Assembly (NCBI GenBank): GCA_903821695.1
Contig: CAIJLX010000099.1
Location: 1-36,312 of the forward strand
Length of the DNA stretch: 36,312 bases
From: an uncultured Alphaproteobacteria bacterium
GTDB lineage: Bacteria > Pseudomonadota > Alphaproteobacteria > Rickettsiales > CAIJLX01
Reading direction: 5' to 3'
Part shown: positions 17,826-26,669 of the stretch, one piece after another
How the letters are laid out: the number at the start of each line of letters is the position of its first letter
Position numbering within the stretch: position 1 is the stretch's first letter
Translations under genes and position numbers: made by a program
The notes under the pieces: generated by a model
The model's database searches: none
What the model was told of the DNA's origin: nothing
Seen by the model: the letters and a program-made list of their open reading frames with translations, nothing else

Positions 17826-18870
17826 TAAACAATATGTTTTGATAAGGAAGGTAAGCGAAGGCCACGTTACCAAGCATGAACCAACTGCCTAACAGCAGAA
17901 AATGGAACATAATAACGCCAAACATCGCCAGTAATTTTGTACCTCTGGCGGTACTCACTACCAATGCAGGATAAACAATCATCGGCACGAAATAGAGATA
18001 AATCGTCAACCGGCTTGCTACCGTTGAGGAGAAGAGATTGATCATGAATACAGCGAGCGATGCATACAAACCAAAATCCAGCAATCCAGGATTATAGATG
18101 CTGTCCATAATACGTTTTTTATAGATGAAGCCAAGCATTGCGGGAAAGGCAATCATCGCAATGTGATAGAGTGAGCCGATCGACTCCACCGAATAATTTC
18201 CTTCCAAATAACGGTGACGATATTGCACAACGTTATCCGCATAAAGAGATACTTCGGAGCTCAAATAAAAGGTAACTAACAATACCAATGATCCGATAAG
18301 CAGTTTATAGCGGATCGCAATATTCAACTTGGTTACGAGCAAAATATTATTTGCCAATGCACTGGTGTGAAACATCGCTGCTGTCAGAATATAAAGTCCG
18401 CGTGTTAAAAAGCTGTAGCGCTCCCAACGCGAGAGCAAAAACAGCATAATACCCGCCGCCATCGATTGGCGAATACCGGACATACTCACCACCACGATAA
18501 AATAGGGCGTTGCGGCAACCAATGCGAGCCATGGGTTTGCGGTTCGGCGCGCAAAACTAAGCACTCCAATCATCAAAATGATCGCCGCCACCATATTACT
18601 AAGATAGACATGTGTGCCCAAAGTTTCCGAAAGCCAAAACAGCGAGTATGACAGCGGCTCGGCATGAAAAATCATGTCCAAGAAATCAGAGTTGCTTAAC
18701 GATGTGTGGATATATGTATACTGCGCCCAATCCGGGCCAACCTTATAACGCAGGCCAATAAACAGCACATAAATAACAAATGTAAAATACCACAGCAGCA
18801 ATGACATTCTGCGCACGTTCAACAGCGCAAACAGCGACGGAATAATTAGCAATATAAAATATGGAATCAT
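17818..18870 (-). CDS. EpsG-like polysaccharide polymerase
   Basis: The protein is an integral membrane protein of 350 residues with about ten helices. The conserved loop after the second helix reads GLRYKVGPDWAQY (39-51), the signature of the EpsG family, a Wzy-like polymerase group first named in Bacillus biofilm matrix loci. A further conserved segment, SGIRQSMAAGI, follows mid-protein. The family is thought to polymerise repeat units; the reaction in this organism is inferred. It starts 66 bases from the AsnB-type gene on the other strand, so the gap 18871-18936 must hold divergent signals. Its presence beside a Wzy_C-type protein is unusual. Confidence 0.82.
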   Translation of the reverse strand: MIPYFILLIIPSLFALLNVRRMSLLLWYFTFVIYVLFIGLRYKVGPDWAQYTYIHTSLSNSDFLDMIFHAEPLSYSLFWLSETLGTHVYLSNMVAAIILMIGVLSFARRTANPWLALVAATPYFIVVVSMSGIRQSMAAGIMLFLLSRWERYSFLTRGLYILTAAMFHTSALANNILLVTKLNIAIRYKLLIGSLVLLVTFYLSSEVSLYADNVVQYRHRYLEGNYSVESIGSLYHIAMIAFPAMLGFIYKKRIMDSIYNPGLLDFGLYASLAVFMINLFSSTVASRLTIYLYFVPMIVYPALVVSTARGTKLLAMFGVIMFHFLLLGSWFMLGNVAFAYLPYQNILFND

Positions 18871-18936
18871 GATACTCTAGTGTTCATACAAGATTCATGG
18901 CATGATCTCCAACAGATAAACAATAGGAACAATGCG

Positions 18937-20742
18937 ATGTGCGGAATCGCAGGTATTTTTTCATTTAGCCAAGCGCTCAATACGGCACACATAGAGGGCA
19001 TGGTCGATGCGCTTGTCGCTCGTGGCCCGGATGATCGCGGTGTATGGCTTGATGCCGAACAAGGAATTGCGCTAGGACATCGGCGACTCTCCATTATTGA
19101 CCTCTCGCCCCTAGGTCACCAACCAATGTTTTCTGCCTCTGGTCGTTATGTCATTAGTTATAATGGCGAGCTTTATAATTATCGCGAACTGCGCGCCCAA
19201 CTAGATTATCCTTGGCATAGTGAGTCGGATACCGAGGTGCTTCTCGCCGCGATAGAACAATGGGGTATCGAAAAAGCATTGCCCAAATTAAATGGAATGT
19301 TCGCTTTTGCCATCTGGGACAAACAAGAACAAACTCTTTCGCTCGCCCGAGACCGCATGGGCGAGAAGCCACTTTATTATGGCTGGGTCGGCAAACAATT
19401 CGTCTTCGCCTCTGAACTAAAAGCTTTCCACAATTTACCTGGCTGGCCACCCGCCATCAACCGCGAGGCACTTTATCAGCTAATGCAATATAGCTATATC
19501 CCGGCACCTCATTCGATCTACAAAAACATTTCGAAATTAGAGCCAGGCTTTTATTTAAGCATCGCAACCGGCCAACAAACACTCGAGCCAAAAGCGTATT
19601 GGTCTTACGAGGCGATGGTCAAAGAAAATATCTCAAAGCGTGTGACTTATGGAGAAAAAGAAGCTGCCGATCAGCTTGAAGCCAAATTGAAATATGCTGT
19701 GGGCCAACGAATGGTTGCCGATGTGGGGCTTGGTGCCTTTCTTTCCGGTGGCATCGATTCTTCTAGTATTGTTGCTCTGATGCAGGTGCAATCCACACGA
19801 CCCATTGAAACCTTCACTATAGGTTTTGAGGAACGTGGATTTGATGAAGCACCTTATGCCAAAGCAGTTGCCGAACATTTACACACTGCTCATACGGAAC
19901 TTTATGTTTCCTCTGCAAAAGCACTAGATGTCATTCCGAAATTATCAAATATCTATGATGAACCATTTGCGGACCCTTCCCAAATTCCAACCTATTTGGT
20001 TTCACAATTAGCTCGCCAAACTGTGACCGTTGCACTTTCTGGTGATGGTGGCGATGAATTATTCGGTGGTTACAACCGCCATTTCCGTGGCCCAGGCTTA
20101 TGGAATATTCTATCCGCCATTCCGCTACCACTACGCAAAATCGCAGCACTCTATAATGACAAACTAGATGCGATTTCTGCAGAAGATTTTTATCGAAAAC
20201 TTGCCTCCACGAACGCTAATCCAGAAAAAGTAATAAAGGGAAGTATTCCGCCATTACCTCAAGGCGGCAATACTCTGAATCATCCCTTCGCCGAATGGAT
20301 GATGCTGCAAGATGGGCTGACTTATTTCCCCGGCGATATACTAACTAAGGTAGATCGCGCCGCAATGTCGGTCGGCCTGGAAACACGCACACCCTTTACC
20401 GATCCTGCATTGATGGCATTCGCCTGGCAGTTGCCGCTCGATATGAAAATTCGTGACGGCAAAGGTAAGTGGCTTTTGCGACAGGTTCTCTCCCGTTATG
20501 TGCCAGAAAAATTGATTGAGCGGCCAAAGGCCGGATTCGCTATTCCCGTCGGCCAATGGTTGCGCGGCCCGCTGCGCTCTTGGGCCGAGGATTTACTTTC
20601 GCCCGAAACACTCAGACAACAAGAATTATTAAATGCTGATGCCGTTCAAAAATTATGGCTCGAGCATCAGTTGCATTTGCGCAATAACGAGAAACAACTC
20701 TGGACGATATTGATGTTTCAATCCTGGCTCAGCAATGCCTGA
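18937..20742 (+). CDS. Glutamine-dependent asparagine synthase-like amidotransferase (AsnB family)
   Basis: The product has 601 residues from ATG 18937. This start is fixed by MCGIAG: after methionine removal, Cys2 is the catalytic nucleophile of the class II glutaminase domain. A start at 18880 would bury it. AGGA lies upstream at good spacing. The ATP pyrophosphatase loop SGGIDSS (270-276) and the later SGDGGDELFGGYNR complete the synthetase domain. The family makes asparagine, but inside polysaccharide loci related proteins (for example WbpS) are thought to amidate uronic acids. With a uronate dehydrogenase and epimerase nearby, formation of a hexuronamide is the favoured role. True asparagine synthesis remains possible. 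The 3' end overlaps a convergent gene by 25 bases. Confidence 0.9.
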   Translation: MCGIAGIFSFSQALNTAHIEGMVDALVARGPDDRGVWLDAEQGIALGHRRLSIIDLSPLGHQPMFSASGRYVISYNGELYNYRELRAQLDYPWHSESDTEVLLAAIEQWGIEKALPKLNGMFAFAIWDKQEQTLSLARDRMGEKPLYYGWVGKQFVFASELKAFHNLPGWPPAINREALYQLMQYSYIPAPHSIYKNISKLEPGFYLSIATGQQTLEPKAYWSYEAMVKENISKRVTYGEKEAADQLEAKLKYAVGQRMVADVGLGAFLSGGIDSSSIVALMQVQSTRPIETFTIGFEERGFDEAPYAKAVAEHLHTAHTELYVSSAKALDVIPKLSNIYDEPFADPSQIPTYLVSQLARQTVTVALSGDGGDELFGGYNRHFRGPGLWNILSAIPLPLRKIAALYNDKLDAISAEDFYRKLASTNANPEKVIKGSIPPLPQGGNTLNHPFAEWMMLQDGLTYFPGDILTKVDRAAMSVGLETRTPFTDPALMAFAWQLPLDMKIRDGKGKWLLRQVLSRYVPEKLIERPKAGFAIPVGQWLRGPLRSWAEDLLSPETLRQQELLNADAVQKLWLEHQLHLRNNEKQLWTILMFQSWLSNA

Positions 20743-21788
20743 ATCTGATTCGCGATATAAGGCCCATAGCGCTGAATAGAAAATTCTTTTTCAATCTTCG
20801 CCCTGCCCGCATGGCCCATCTGTTTTCGCAATGTTGGATTATCAAGCAATTGTTGCACGGCATCGCGCCACTCTTTCTCGGTAGATGCCAAAAATCCGTT
20901 TACGCCATGCTCCACAATCTCACTATTCACTCCGACCGGCGATGCAATTACTGGAATACCGCACGCCATATACTGAATAAGTTTATAGCCACACTTCCCT
21001 CTCGCCCATGGCTCATTGGGAAGCGGCATCATTCCAATATCCATTTCCTGTATATCTTCAACCTCTCGCGATTCAGACCATTCGCGGAATTTAAATGGCA
21101 GCTGCCGATTCGTCGCGTGACCGGCACCAATCACCAACATCGAAAGCTTGTCTTCTGCGATAAGTGGCAACAGGCTTTTCGCGATCGGCAAACAATAGAC
21201 TTCCCACGTTGAAGGCGAGCCTATCCAGCCCAATACAGGTTTTTGTCCTGCAGCCTTTTCTTTCGGTACATATGTTTTTATATTGAGTGTCGTCGGAATA
21301 ATTTCCGTACGTTTGCAGTATTGTTTTACATATTTCTCCAGATAATCATTTCCACAAAACGCCAGATCACTCGCTTGCAGCAAGGGAATGAGTTTTTTAC
21401 TCAAGAATGTACGCGTCCACTTGTTCGGGTGTTGATCATATTGATGAAAAATAGCATCATCAAAATCGAGTATGATCGGCTTATTCGCGAATTTCAGAAC
21501 GGCATCGATTGTCCCTGGCAAATAGGGAAATAGTTCATATTGCACCCACAAAAAGTCATATTGCCGGACGCGCAGTAAATCCAATAGACGCTTTCCATAG
21601 GCCTGCATTATGCGAAGCGCTTGATGATGACCTTCCTGAAAAAACCTTTCCAGATAGCCATTATCAAACAAAGGGCAAATATCGATTTCGATTCCTTCCT
21701 CCTGTAGATAAGGAATAGTTTGCACAAACCGTTGGCGGGTGCTGGCGGCGAGAGAGCCATATTTCGCAAAGACAAGTCCGCGTTTCAC
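20718..21788 (-). CDS. GT4-like glycosyltransferase
   Basis: The protein has 356 residues of GT-B type. The N-terminal half holds an STRQR segment and the acidic motif PIILDFDDAIFHQ. The C-terminal half shows the GT4 donor-site region KLIQYMACGIPVIASPVGVN followed by IVEHGVNGFLAS. The E-x7-E motif is replaced here by the KLIQYMA form, common in the subset of GT4 enzymes with a shortened C-terminal domain. It is transcribed alone on the minus strand, 64 bases head to head with wzx and overlapping asnB tail to tail. One sugar-transfer step in repeat-unit assembly is inferred; donor unknown. Confidence 0.85.
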   Translation of the reverse strand: MKRGLVFAKYGSLAASTRQRFVQTIPYLQEEGIEIDICPLFDNGYLERFFQEGHHQALRIMQAYGKRLLDLLRVRQYDFLWVQYELFPYLPGTIDAVLKFANKPIILDFDDAIFHQYDQHPNKWTRTFLSKKLIPLLQASDLAFCGNDYLEKYVKQYCKRTEIIPTTLNIKTYVPKEKAAGQKPVLGWIGSPSTWEVYCLPIAKSLLPLIAEDKLSMLVIGAGHATNRQLPFKFREWSESREVEDIQEMDIGMMPLPNEPWARGKCGYKLIQYMACGIPVIASPVGVNSEIVEHGVNGFLASTEKEWRDAVQQLLDNPTLRKQMGHAGRAKIEKEFSIQRYGPYIANQIQALLSQD

Positions 21789-21852
21789 AAAGGTCGATTT
21801 TCCTGCAGAAGTTTTCTAATGAATACCGTAAGAATAAGACTAGTATAAAAAC

Positions 21853-23118
21853 ATGCGAAAAGTATCAAAATTATTTTCTGACATGACGAAATCGGTTGGT
21901 TCTAGCGGCGCACAGTTTTTCCTCACGCTCTGCACCACTCCTTTGATGACACGTTTTTACGATCCCTCTTCTTACGCCACATTTGGTATCATCCATACCA
22001 CAGCCACACTTTTCATCGGCATCGGATTTCTCTCGCTACAAAGCGTCTATCCACAGGAAAAAAAGGCCTCCGGCCGCGCCGAAGTGATGCAGACCATGAT
22101 ATGGCTATTGATCGGCCTTGTATCGCTCGCCGCATTTTCTGCAACAGGACTGGCTGTTGCCAGTCACCTACATATTAGCGCCCCTATTTCGACTCTTTGC
22201 TTAATAATGCTTCCAGTATTGGTGCTAACTTACGGTATTCGCCAAATGGCAACTGCCGTTGCTATCGAGCGCACAAATTTTGGCGCTCTCTCGCTCGGCC
22301 AAATTGTGGAACCTGTTTGCTCGCGCGGCGGTTCCATTGCGTTGGGCGCGACATTGGGCAGTCACTCCATTTTTATGCTCGGTTCCACTGCTGCTGGCCA
22401 CATCATCAACTCGCTGCTGTTATTTAGAAAAGTCCTAAATGGGAAGTTGGGCAAATGGCGTGCGCATGTGAATCCTTTTGCCGTTCTCAAACACCATTCT
22501 CATTTCGTTTTTTTTAATACACTTTCGCAGCAAGCCCAGCCGATGATGATGCTTGGAATACAAATGGCAATCGCTGCATTTTTTTCCGGCGAAGCCGCGG
22601 GGCATTATATTCTTGCCGTATCGATTTTAACCCTACCAACCACCATGATCTTATTAGCGACAACGCCCGCGCTATATCGCCATTTTATAGAAATCGAGCG
22701 CACGCGGGCAGCTCATTTGCCCCAACATTTGCTTAAGGCACTAAGCCTATATCTGCTCGCTGCCTTCTGCCTTTTCACTCCTATTTTTTTCTTCGGCGAA
22801 GAAATTTTCGCATTTGCCTTCGGTGAAAAATGGACCGATTCCGGATCAATCGCCAGCGTGCTAAGTATCGCCTATGTATTGAGCTTTACATTAATGGGTG
22901 TGCAAACTTGTTTCATGGTGGTGCATCGCCTGAAATTACAATTCGTTCTCGAAATGTGCGCCTGCAGTTTTATTTTGGTTGCCGCCATTTTATGTTTCAA
23001 GTTCATGGAGTTTCATGCTGCGCTTCACTGTCTGGCAGCACTTTGGCTAATGCGCAGTCTTCTATTACTCCTCACCTGCATCATCGTTACCTTTAAACAT
23101 GCGGGAAGCCATGAATGA
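21853..23118 (+). CDS. wzx: Wzx-type oligosaccharide flippase (MOP superfamily)
   Basis: This 421-residue integral membrane protein has about twelve helices in the MATE/MOP arrangement. The N-terminus (SGAQFFLTLCTTPLMTRFYD, then YATFGII) is typical of polysaccharide flippases of the Polysacc_synt group. It would move the undecaprenyl-diphosphate repeat unit to the periplasmic face for polymerisation. It opens the long plus-strand run to 34449. Its stop overlaps the following glycosyltransferase start (ATG 23111). No dedicated ABC transporter for polysaccharide is present in the window, which supports a Wzx/Wzy route. Confidence 0.88.
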   Translation: MRKVSKLFSDMTKSVGSSGAQFFLTLCTTPLMTRFYDPSSYATFGIIHTTATLFIGIGFLSLQSVYPQEKKASGRAEVMQTMIWLLIGLVSLAAFSATGLAVASHLHISAPISTLCLIMLPVLVLTYGIRQMATAVAIERTNFGALSLGQIVEPVCSRGGSIALGATLGSHSIFMLGSTAAGHIINSLLLFRKVLNGKLGKWRAHVNPFAVLKHHSHFVFFNTLSQQAQPMMMLGIQMAIAAFFSGEAAGHYILAVSILTLPTTMILLATTPALYRHFIEIERTRAAHLPQHLLKALSLYLLAAFCLFTPIFFFGEEIFAFAFGEKWTDSGSIASVLSIAYVLSFTLMGVQTCFMVVHRLKLQFVLEMCACSFILVAAILCFKFMEFHAALHCLAALWLMRSLLLLLTCIIVTFKHAGSHE

Positions 23119-24325
23119 TCGCCTGAATATTCTTCTCATCTCACCTAATGCGCCGCCAAAAAATACCGCGGAGTCCATTCAGGTGCGTCGTATTCTGGCA
23201 GAGCTCGACAAACACGCTTCTGGCCAATTAGTCACCGTTACCTCCACTGGCTCGTGGGGTAAAGCAGATCCTTCGTTAGCGCTACCTTTGCAACATTTTG
23301 ATACAGAATTGCTTGATCTGCCGTTCCATCTTTTCACTGGTCGTTTATTGATGTCTCGCCACTTTGCGCAGCTACATATGCCAGACGCATTATTCTGGAT
23401 TACCTATAGGGCCAAATACATTATCCGCCGGCTAAAAAAGCAGCCGGATATTATTTATTCCCGCTCGAGCCCTATGAGCGCAGCATTGCTTGCCTACAAA
23501 TTGAAACAAAAACTCGGCGTTCAATGGATCATGCATTTAAGCGATCCCTGGGCTGATAATCCATATAAGAAGTTTGATCCGCGTGATGAAAAAGCAGAAG
23601 CGACCTGTTTTACCCACGCCGATTTAATTACACTTACGACACAGGGGCAAGCGACGCATTACCAGAAAAAATATCCATCCTTTGCGAAGAAAATTTTCGT
23701 TTCACCAAATGTGATGGACGAAGAAAATCATCCGTCCAAACGATTCTCGGATGGGCAGTTGCATATCGTATTTGCCGGCAGTCTTTATGGCGATCGCTCC
23801 CCAGAGCCTTTCTTGAAGGCACTAGACATCTTGCGCAATACACAGCCTGAGTTATTCAAAAAACTTCGTGTCGATTTTTATGGCAATGCCCAAGAGGCTG
23901 CTCTGAAATTACTGAAGGATGCATCTGATGTTGTGCTTTATCATGGCGCTGTTTCTTTTGCAGAAGCCTATGCAGCACAAGCTTCCGCCGATATCGTGCT
24001 TAATATCGAAGCCGAATTAAATGATCCGCTGGGCAATTGTTTTCTGCCCTCCAAAGTGATTGATTGTCTGGCGCTTGGTAGGCCAATATTAGCCATTACA
24101 CCTGCTGGCAGCGAAACCACAGCCATCTGTGAAGAAGGTTATGGATGGGCAGTGCCGCCTTCACAGCCAAACGAGCTTGCGTCGCAGATTGCAAAATTAG
24201 TAGAAATGCTCCCGGAGTTACGAGATGCCCCGGCAAAGGCAGCACCCAAACGTTATAGTGCAAAAACAGTGACAGATGATTTACTATCGCACATGAATCG
24301 ACTTCAACGGGAACACAGATTATGA
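23111..24325 (+). CDS. GT4-family glycosyltransferase
   Basis: This is a GT-B protein of 404 residues from ATG 23111. That start has GGGAAG just upstream and overlaps the wzx stop; an ATG at 23099 would add four residues. The N-terminus RLNILLISPNAPPKNTAES is a usual GT4 beginning. The donor domain shows IVFAGSLYGDRSPEPFLKAL and, near the end, FLPSKVIDCLALGRPILAITP, where S-K-V-I-D replaces the E-x7-E motif. This form is common in EPS GT4 enzymes. The stop is coupled to wecB by ATGA. It transfers an unknown sugar to the lipid-linked intermediate by inference. Confidence 0.88.
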   Translation: MNDRLNILLISPNAPPKNTAESIQVRRILAELDKHASGQLVTVTSTGSWGKADPSLALPLQHFDTELLDLPFHLFTGRLLMSRHFAQLHMPDALFWITYRAKYIIRRLKKQPDIIYSRSSPMSAALLAYKLKQKLGVQWIMHLSDPWADNPYKKFDPRDEKAEATCFTHADLITLTTQGQATHYQKKYPSFAKKIFVSPNVMDEENHPSKRFSDGQLHIVFAGSLYGDRSPEPFLKALDILRNTQPELFKKLRVDFYGNAQEAALKLLKDASDVVLYHGAVSFAEAYAAQASADIVLNIEAELNDPLGNCFLPSKVIDCLALGRPILAITPAGSETTAICEEGYGWAVPPSQPNELASQIAKLVEMLPELRDAPAKAAPKRYSAKTVTDDLLSHMNRLQREHRL

Positions 24326-25443
24326 AACCTTTGCAAATTGCACTCATCGCAGGCACGCGCCCTGAAGTGATCAAAATGCTGCCGGTATATCTGGAACTGA
24401 AGAAGCGCCCCGGCATATTGCCAAAAATGATTTTAACAGGTCAGCACCGCGAATTGGCTCATGATGTTCTACGCATTTTTAATATTGTGCCGGATCTTGA
24501 TATGGAAGTGATGCAAGAGGGGCAAACATTGCTCACTCTCTTCAGCCGCATTTCCTCTGCACTTGCCAATTACATGACTAACGATCGTCCGGATATCGTA
24601 TTGGCACAAGGTGACACTACTTCTGCAATGATGGCCGGAATGTTCGCATTCTACGCCGGTATACCAGTTGGGCATATTGAAGCAGGACTGCGTACCGGTA
24701 ATTTGCAGTCACCATTTCCTGAAGAATTTAATCGCCGTGTGTTGACGCTTGCCGCGCGCTGGCATTTTGCACCAACCAAAACCGCCGCTGAGAATCTTGC
24801 AAAAGAAGGCATCAATCAAAATGTGTGTGTTGTTGGCAATACCGTTATCGATGCCGCACTAATTATGGCAAAACAGAAAACAAAAAATATTGAGGCACTA
24901 CAAAAACGATTCCCTTTCCTCCTGGAGGAAAAGAAACGTCTGGTATTAATAACGGCGCATCGTCGTGAAAACTTCGGCAACGGCATGCGCTCTATTGCTG
25001 CCGCCATCAAAGAGCTCGCTAAATTAAAACCGGAGTTTGAGTTTCTTTTGCCGATGCACCCGAATCCAAATGTACGACCCGTATTTATGTCTGCACTTCA
25101 AGGCTGCCCTAATATCCACCTCACCGATCCAATGGATTATGATGAAATTTTATTCTTAATCCAAAAATCCGTTCTGATTCTAACCGACTCCGGTGGGATT
25201 CAGGAAGAGGCACCTATTTTCGATGTTCCAGTATTGGTGTTACGTAATGAGACAGAAAGGCCAGAGGGCGTTGCAGCCGGATGCAGCGTTTTGGTCGGCA
25301 CTGATCCGAAGATAATTCAGCAGAACTTTCTTACACTTGTGAGTAAACCTGCTGAATATAAAAAAATGGCAAGCGCCAAAAATCCTTATGGCGACGGCAG
25401 CGCAAGCCGCCGCATTGCCGACATTCTTTTAGAACATCTATGA
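24322..25443 (+). CDS. wecB: UDP-N-acetylglucosamine 2-epimerase, non-hydrolysing
   Basis: The 373-residue enzyme interconverts UDP-GlcNAc and UDP-ManNAc in the cytoplasm. Family blocks are intact: GTRPEVIK (11-18), GDTTSAM with D98, HIEAGLRTG with H118 and E120, PFPEEFNRR, and SGGIQEEAP from S290. The length is that of the family. It starts on ATGA with the glycosyltransferase before it and ends on ATGA with the one after, so it is embedded in the operon. A WecC-type UDP-ManNAc dehydrogenase is not obvious in the window, so ManNAc itself or a further derivative such as an amino-uronate could be the product used. Confidence 0.94.
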   Translation: MKPLQIALIAGTRPEVIKMLPVYLELKKRPGILPKMILTGQHRELAHDVLRIFNIVPDLDMEVMQEGQTLLTLFSRISSALANYMTNDRPDIVLAQGDTTSAMMAGMFAFYAGIPVGHIEAGLRTGNLQSPFPEEFNRRVLTLAARWHFAPTKTAAENLAKEGINQNVCVVGNTVIDAALIMAKQKTKNIEALQKRFPFLLEEKKRLVLITAHRRENFGNGMRSIAAAIKELAKLKPEFEFLLPMHPNPNVRPVFMSALQGCPNIHLTDPMDYDEILFLIQKSVLILTDSGGIQEEAPIFDVPVLVLRNETERPEGVAAGCSVLVGTDPKIIQQNFLTLVSKPAEYKKMASAKNPYGDGSASRRIADILLEHL

Positions 25444-26657
25444 AAATCCTGATGCTGACAGCGCAGCTTGGCTATGGTGGCGCGGAAACCTCATTCATTC
25501 GCCTGGCAAATTATTTGGCGCAATCCATGGATGTCACGGTTGCGTTATTTACCAGTGATTATGGCAAAGGTGCTTATGCCCTAGGACACGAGACACTCAA
25601 TGCGAAGATTGTGTTGCTTGATAGCCCCGTGCGCGCTGGTCGCTTAAAACGCTGGTGGCAAAGAATTAAGGCAGTACGGAAACTCAAAGCTGATAGTGAT
25701 GCAGCCATCAGCTTCCTTTCCGGGCCGAGTATGGTGAATGTGCTCGCTGGCCTTAATTCTCGCACCGTTATTTCTCTGCGTGGCTCACGTGTATATGATC
25801 CGGTCGCATCTCGGCCAAGTCGTTTATTGTTTCAATATTTTTTAGACCCTATCGCCTTTTGGTTGGCTGCACGCATTGTGCCGGTATCACCGGGGCTTAA
25901 AAATGAAATTAAACAAATAGCCGGAGTTGGAGTTTTAACAAAAGTCCGTGCCATTCCACCTTTTGTAGAAATAGCCTCCCTGCAACACAAACTCTCTCAA
26001 CTTGCGCCCGAACCTTATACCCAGCTGAGGGGCGAGAAAGTCATTGTCAGCGTCGGTCGTCTATCGGTAGAAAAGGGATTCCATCACTTGATCCGTGTAT
26101 TCGCTGAGTTAACAAAAACAGAAAAGGGCATAAAACTACTATTGGTAGGGGATGGGCCAATGCTGTCCGAATTACGCCATCAATGTATTAAGCGTGGTTT
26201 AGCTATTGATGATTTCTCACCTGGCAAAACATCTGTGTTGTTTGCAGGTTATCAAAAAAATGCGCTGCCGTTGATGGCGCTCGGAAAAGTCTACGCGATG
26301 ACTTCGTCCACAGAAGGGTTTCCAAGCGTTATGTTAGAGGCAATGGCGGCCGGAGTACCGGTAATTGCCACAGATGCACCTTGGGGTGCTCGTGCAATTC
26401 TTTCTGAGCAGGCAGAAGAAAATTCCGATCCCTACCCCACCAGCAAAGCAACTGAGTCTGACTATGGCATTCTCATGCCACGCATTGATGATCCTGGTTA
26501 TGACAGGGAGTGGGTGCGAATATTGAGTGAGTGTTTGCGCACAGAGAAATGGCGTGAACTCTACAGTCAAAAAGGAAAAGGACGTCTCCCTGATTACGAT
26601 ATTGAGCGCATCGGTCAAGAATGGAAGAAGCTGATTGATTCTCTGGTAAAAAAATAG
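25440..26657 (+). CDS. GT4-family glycosyltransferase
   Basis: This is a full-length GT-B enzyme of 405 residues. The glycine-rich acceptor loop is QLGYGGAE at the N-terminus. The donor domain has VIVSVGRLSVEKGFHHLI, then the E-x7-E motif in EGFPSVMLEAMAAGVPVIATD. It is close to the usual GT4 pattern of WecG/RfaB-like polysaccharide transferases. It is coupled to wecB by ATGA and sits 12 bases before the MBOAT gene, linking the sugar genes to the acyl-decoration module. The sugar is unknown; use of the neighbouring WecB product is an attractive but untested idea. Confidence 0.91.
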   Translation: MKILMLTAQLGYGGAETSFIRLANYLAQSMDVTVALFTSDYGKGAYALGHETLNAKIVLLDSPVRAGRLKRWWQRIKAVRKLKADSDAAISFLSGPSMVNVLAGLNSRTVISLRGSRVYDPVASRPSRLLFQYFLDPIAFWLAARIVPVSPGLKNEIKQIAGVGVLTKVRAIPPFVEIASLQHKLSQLAPEPYTQLRGEKVIVSVGRLSVEKGFHHLIRVFAELTKTEKGIKLLLVGDGPMLSELRHQCIKRGLAIDDFSPGKTSVLFAGYQKNALPLMALGKVYAMTSSTEGFPSVMLEAMAAGVPVIATDAPWGARAILSEQAEENSDPYPTSKATESDYGILMPRIDDPGYDREWVRILSECLRTEKWRELYSQKGKGRLPDYDIERIGQEWKKLIDSLVKK

Positions 26658-26669
26658 CACCATTCAGTT

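Noticed and set aside
18880-18936. ATG start 19 codons upstream in the AsnB-like gene
   Set aside because: The glutaminase nucleophile must be the residue after the initiator methionine, which fixes ATG 18937.
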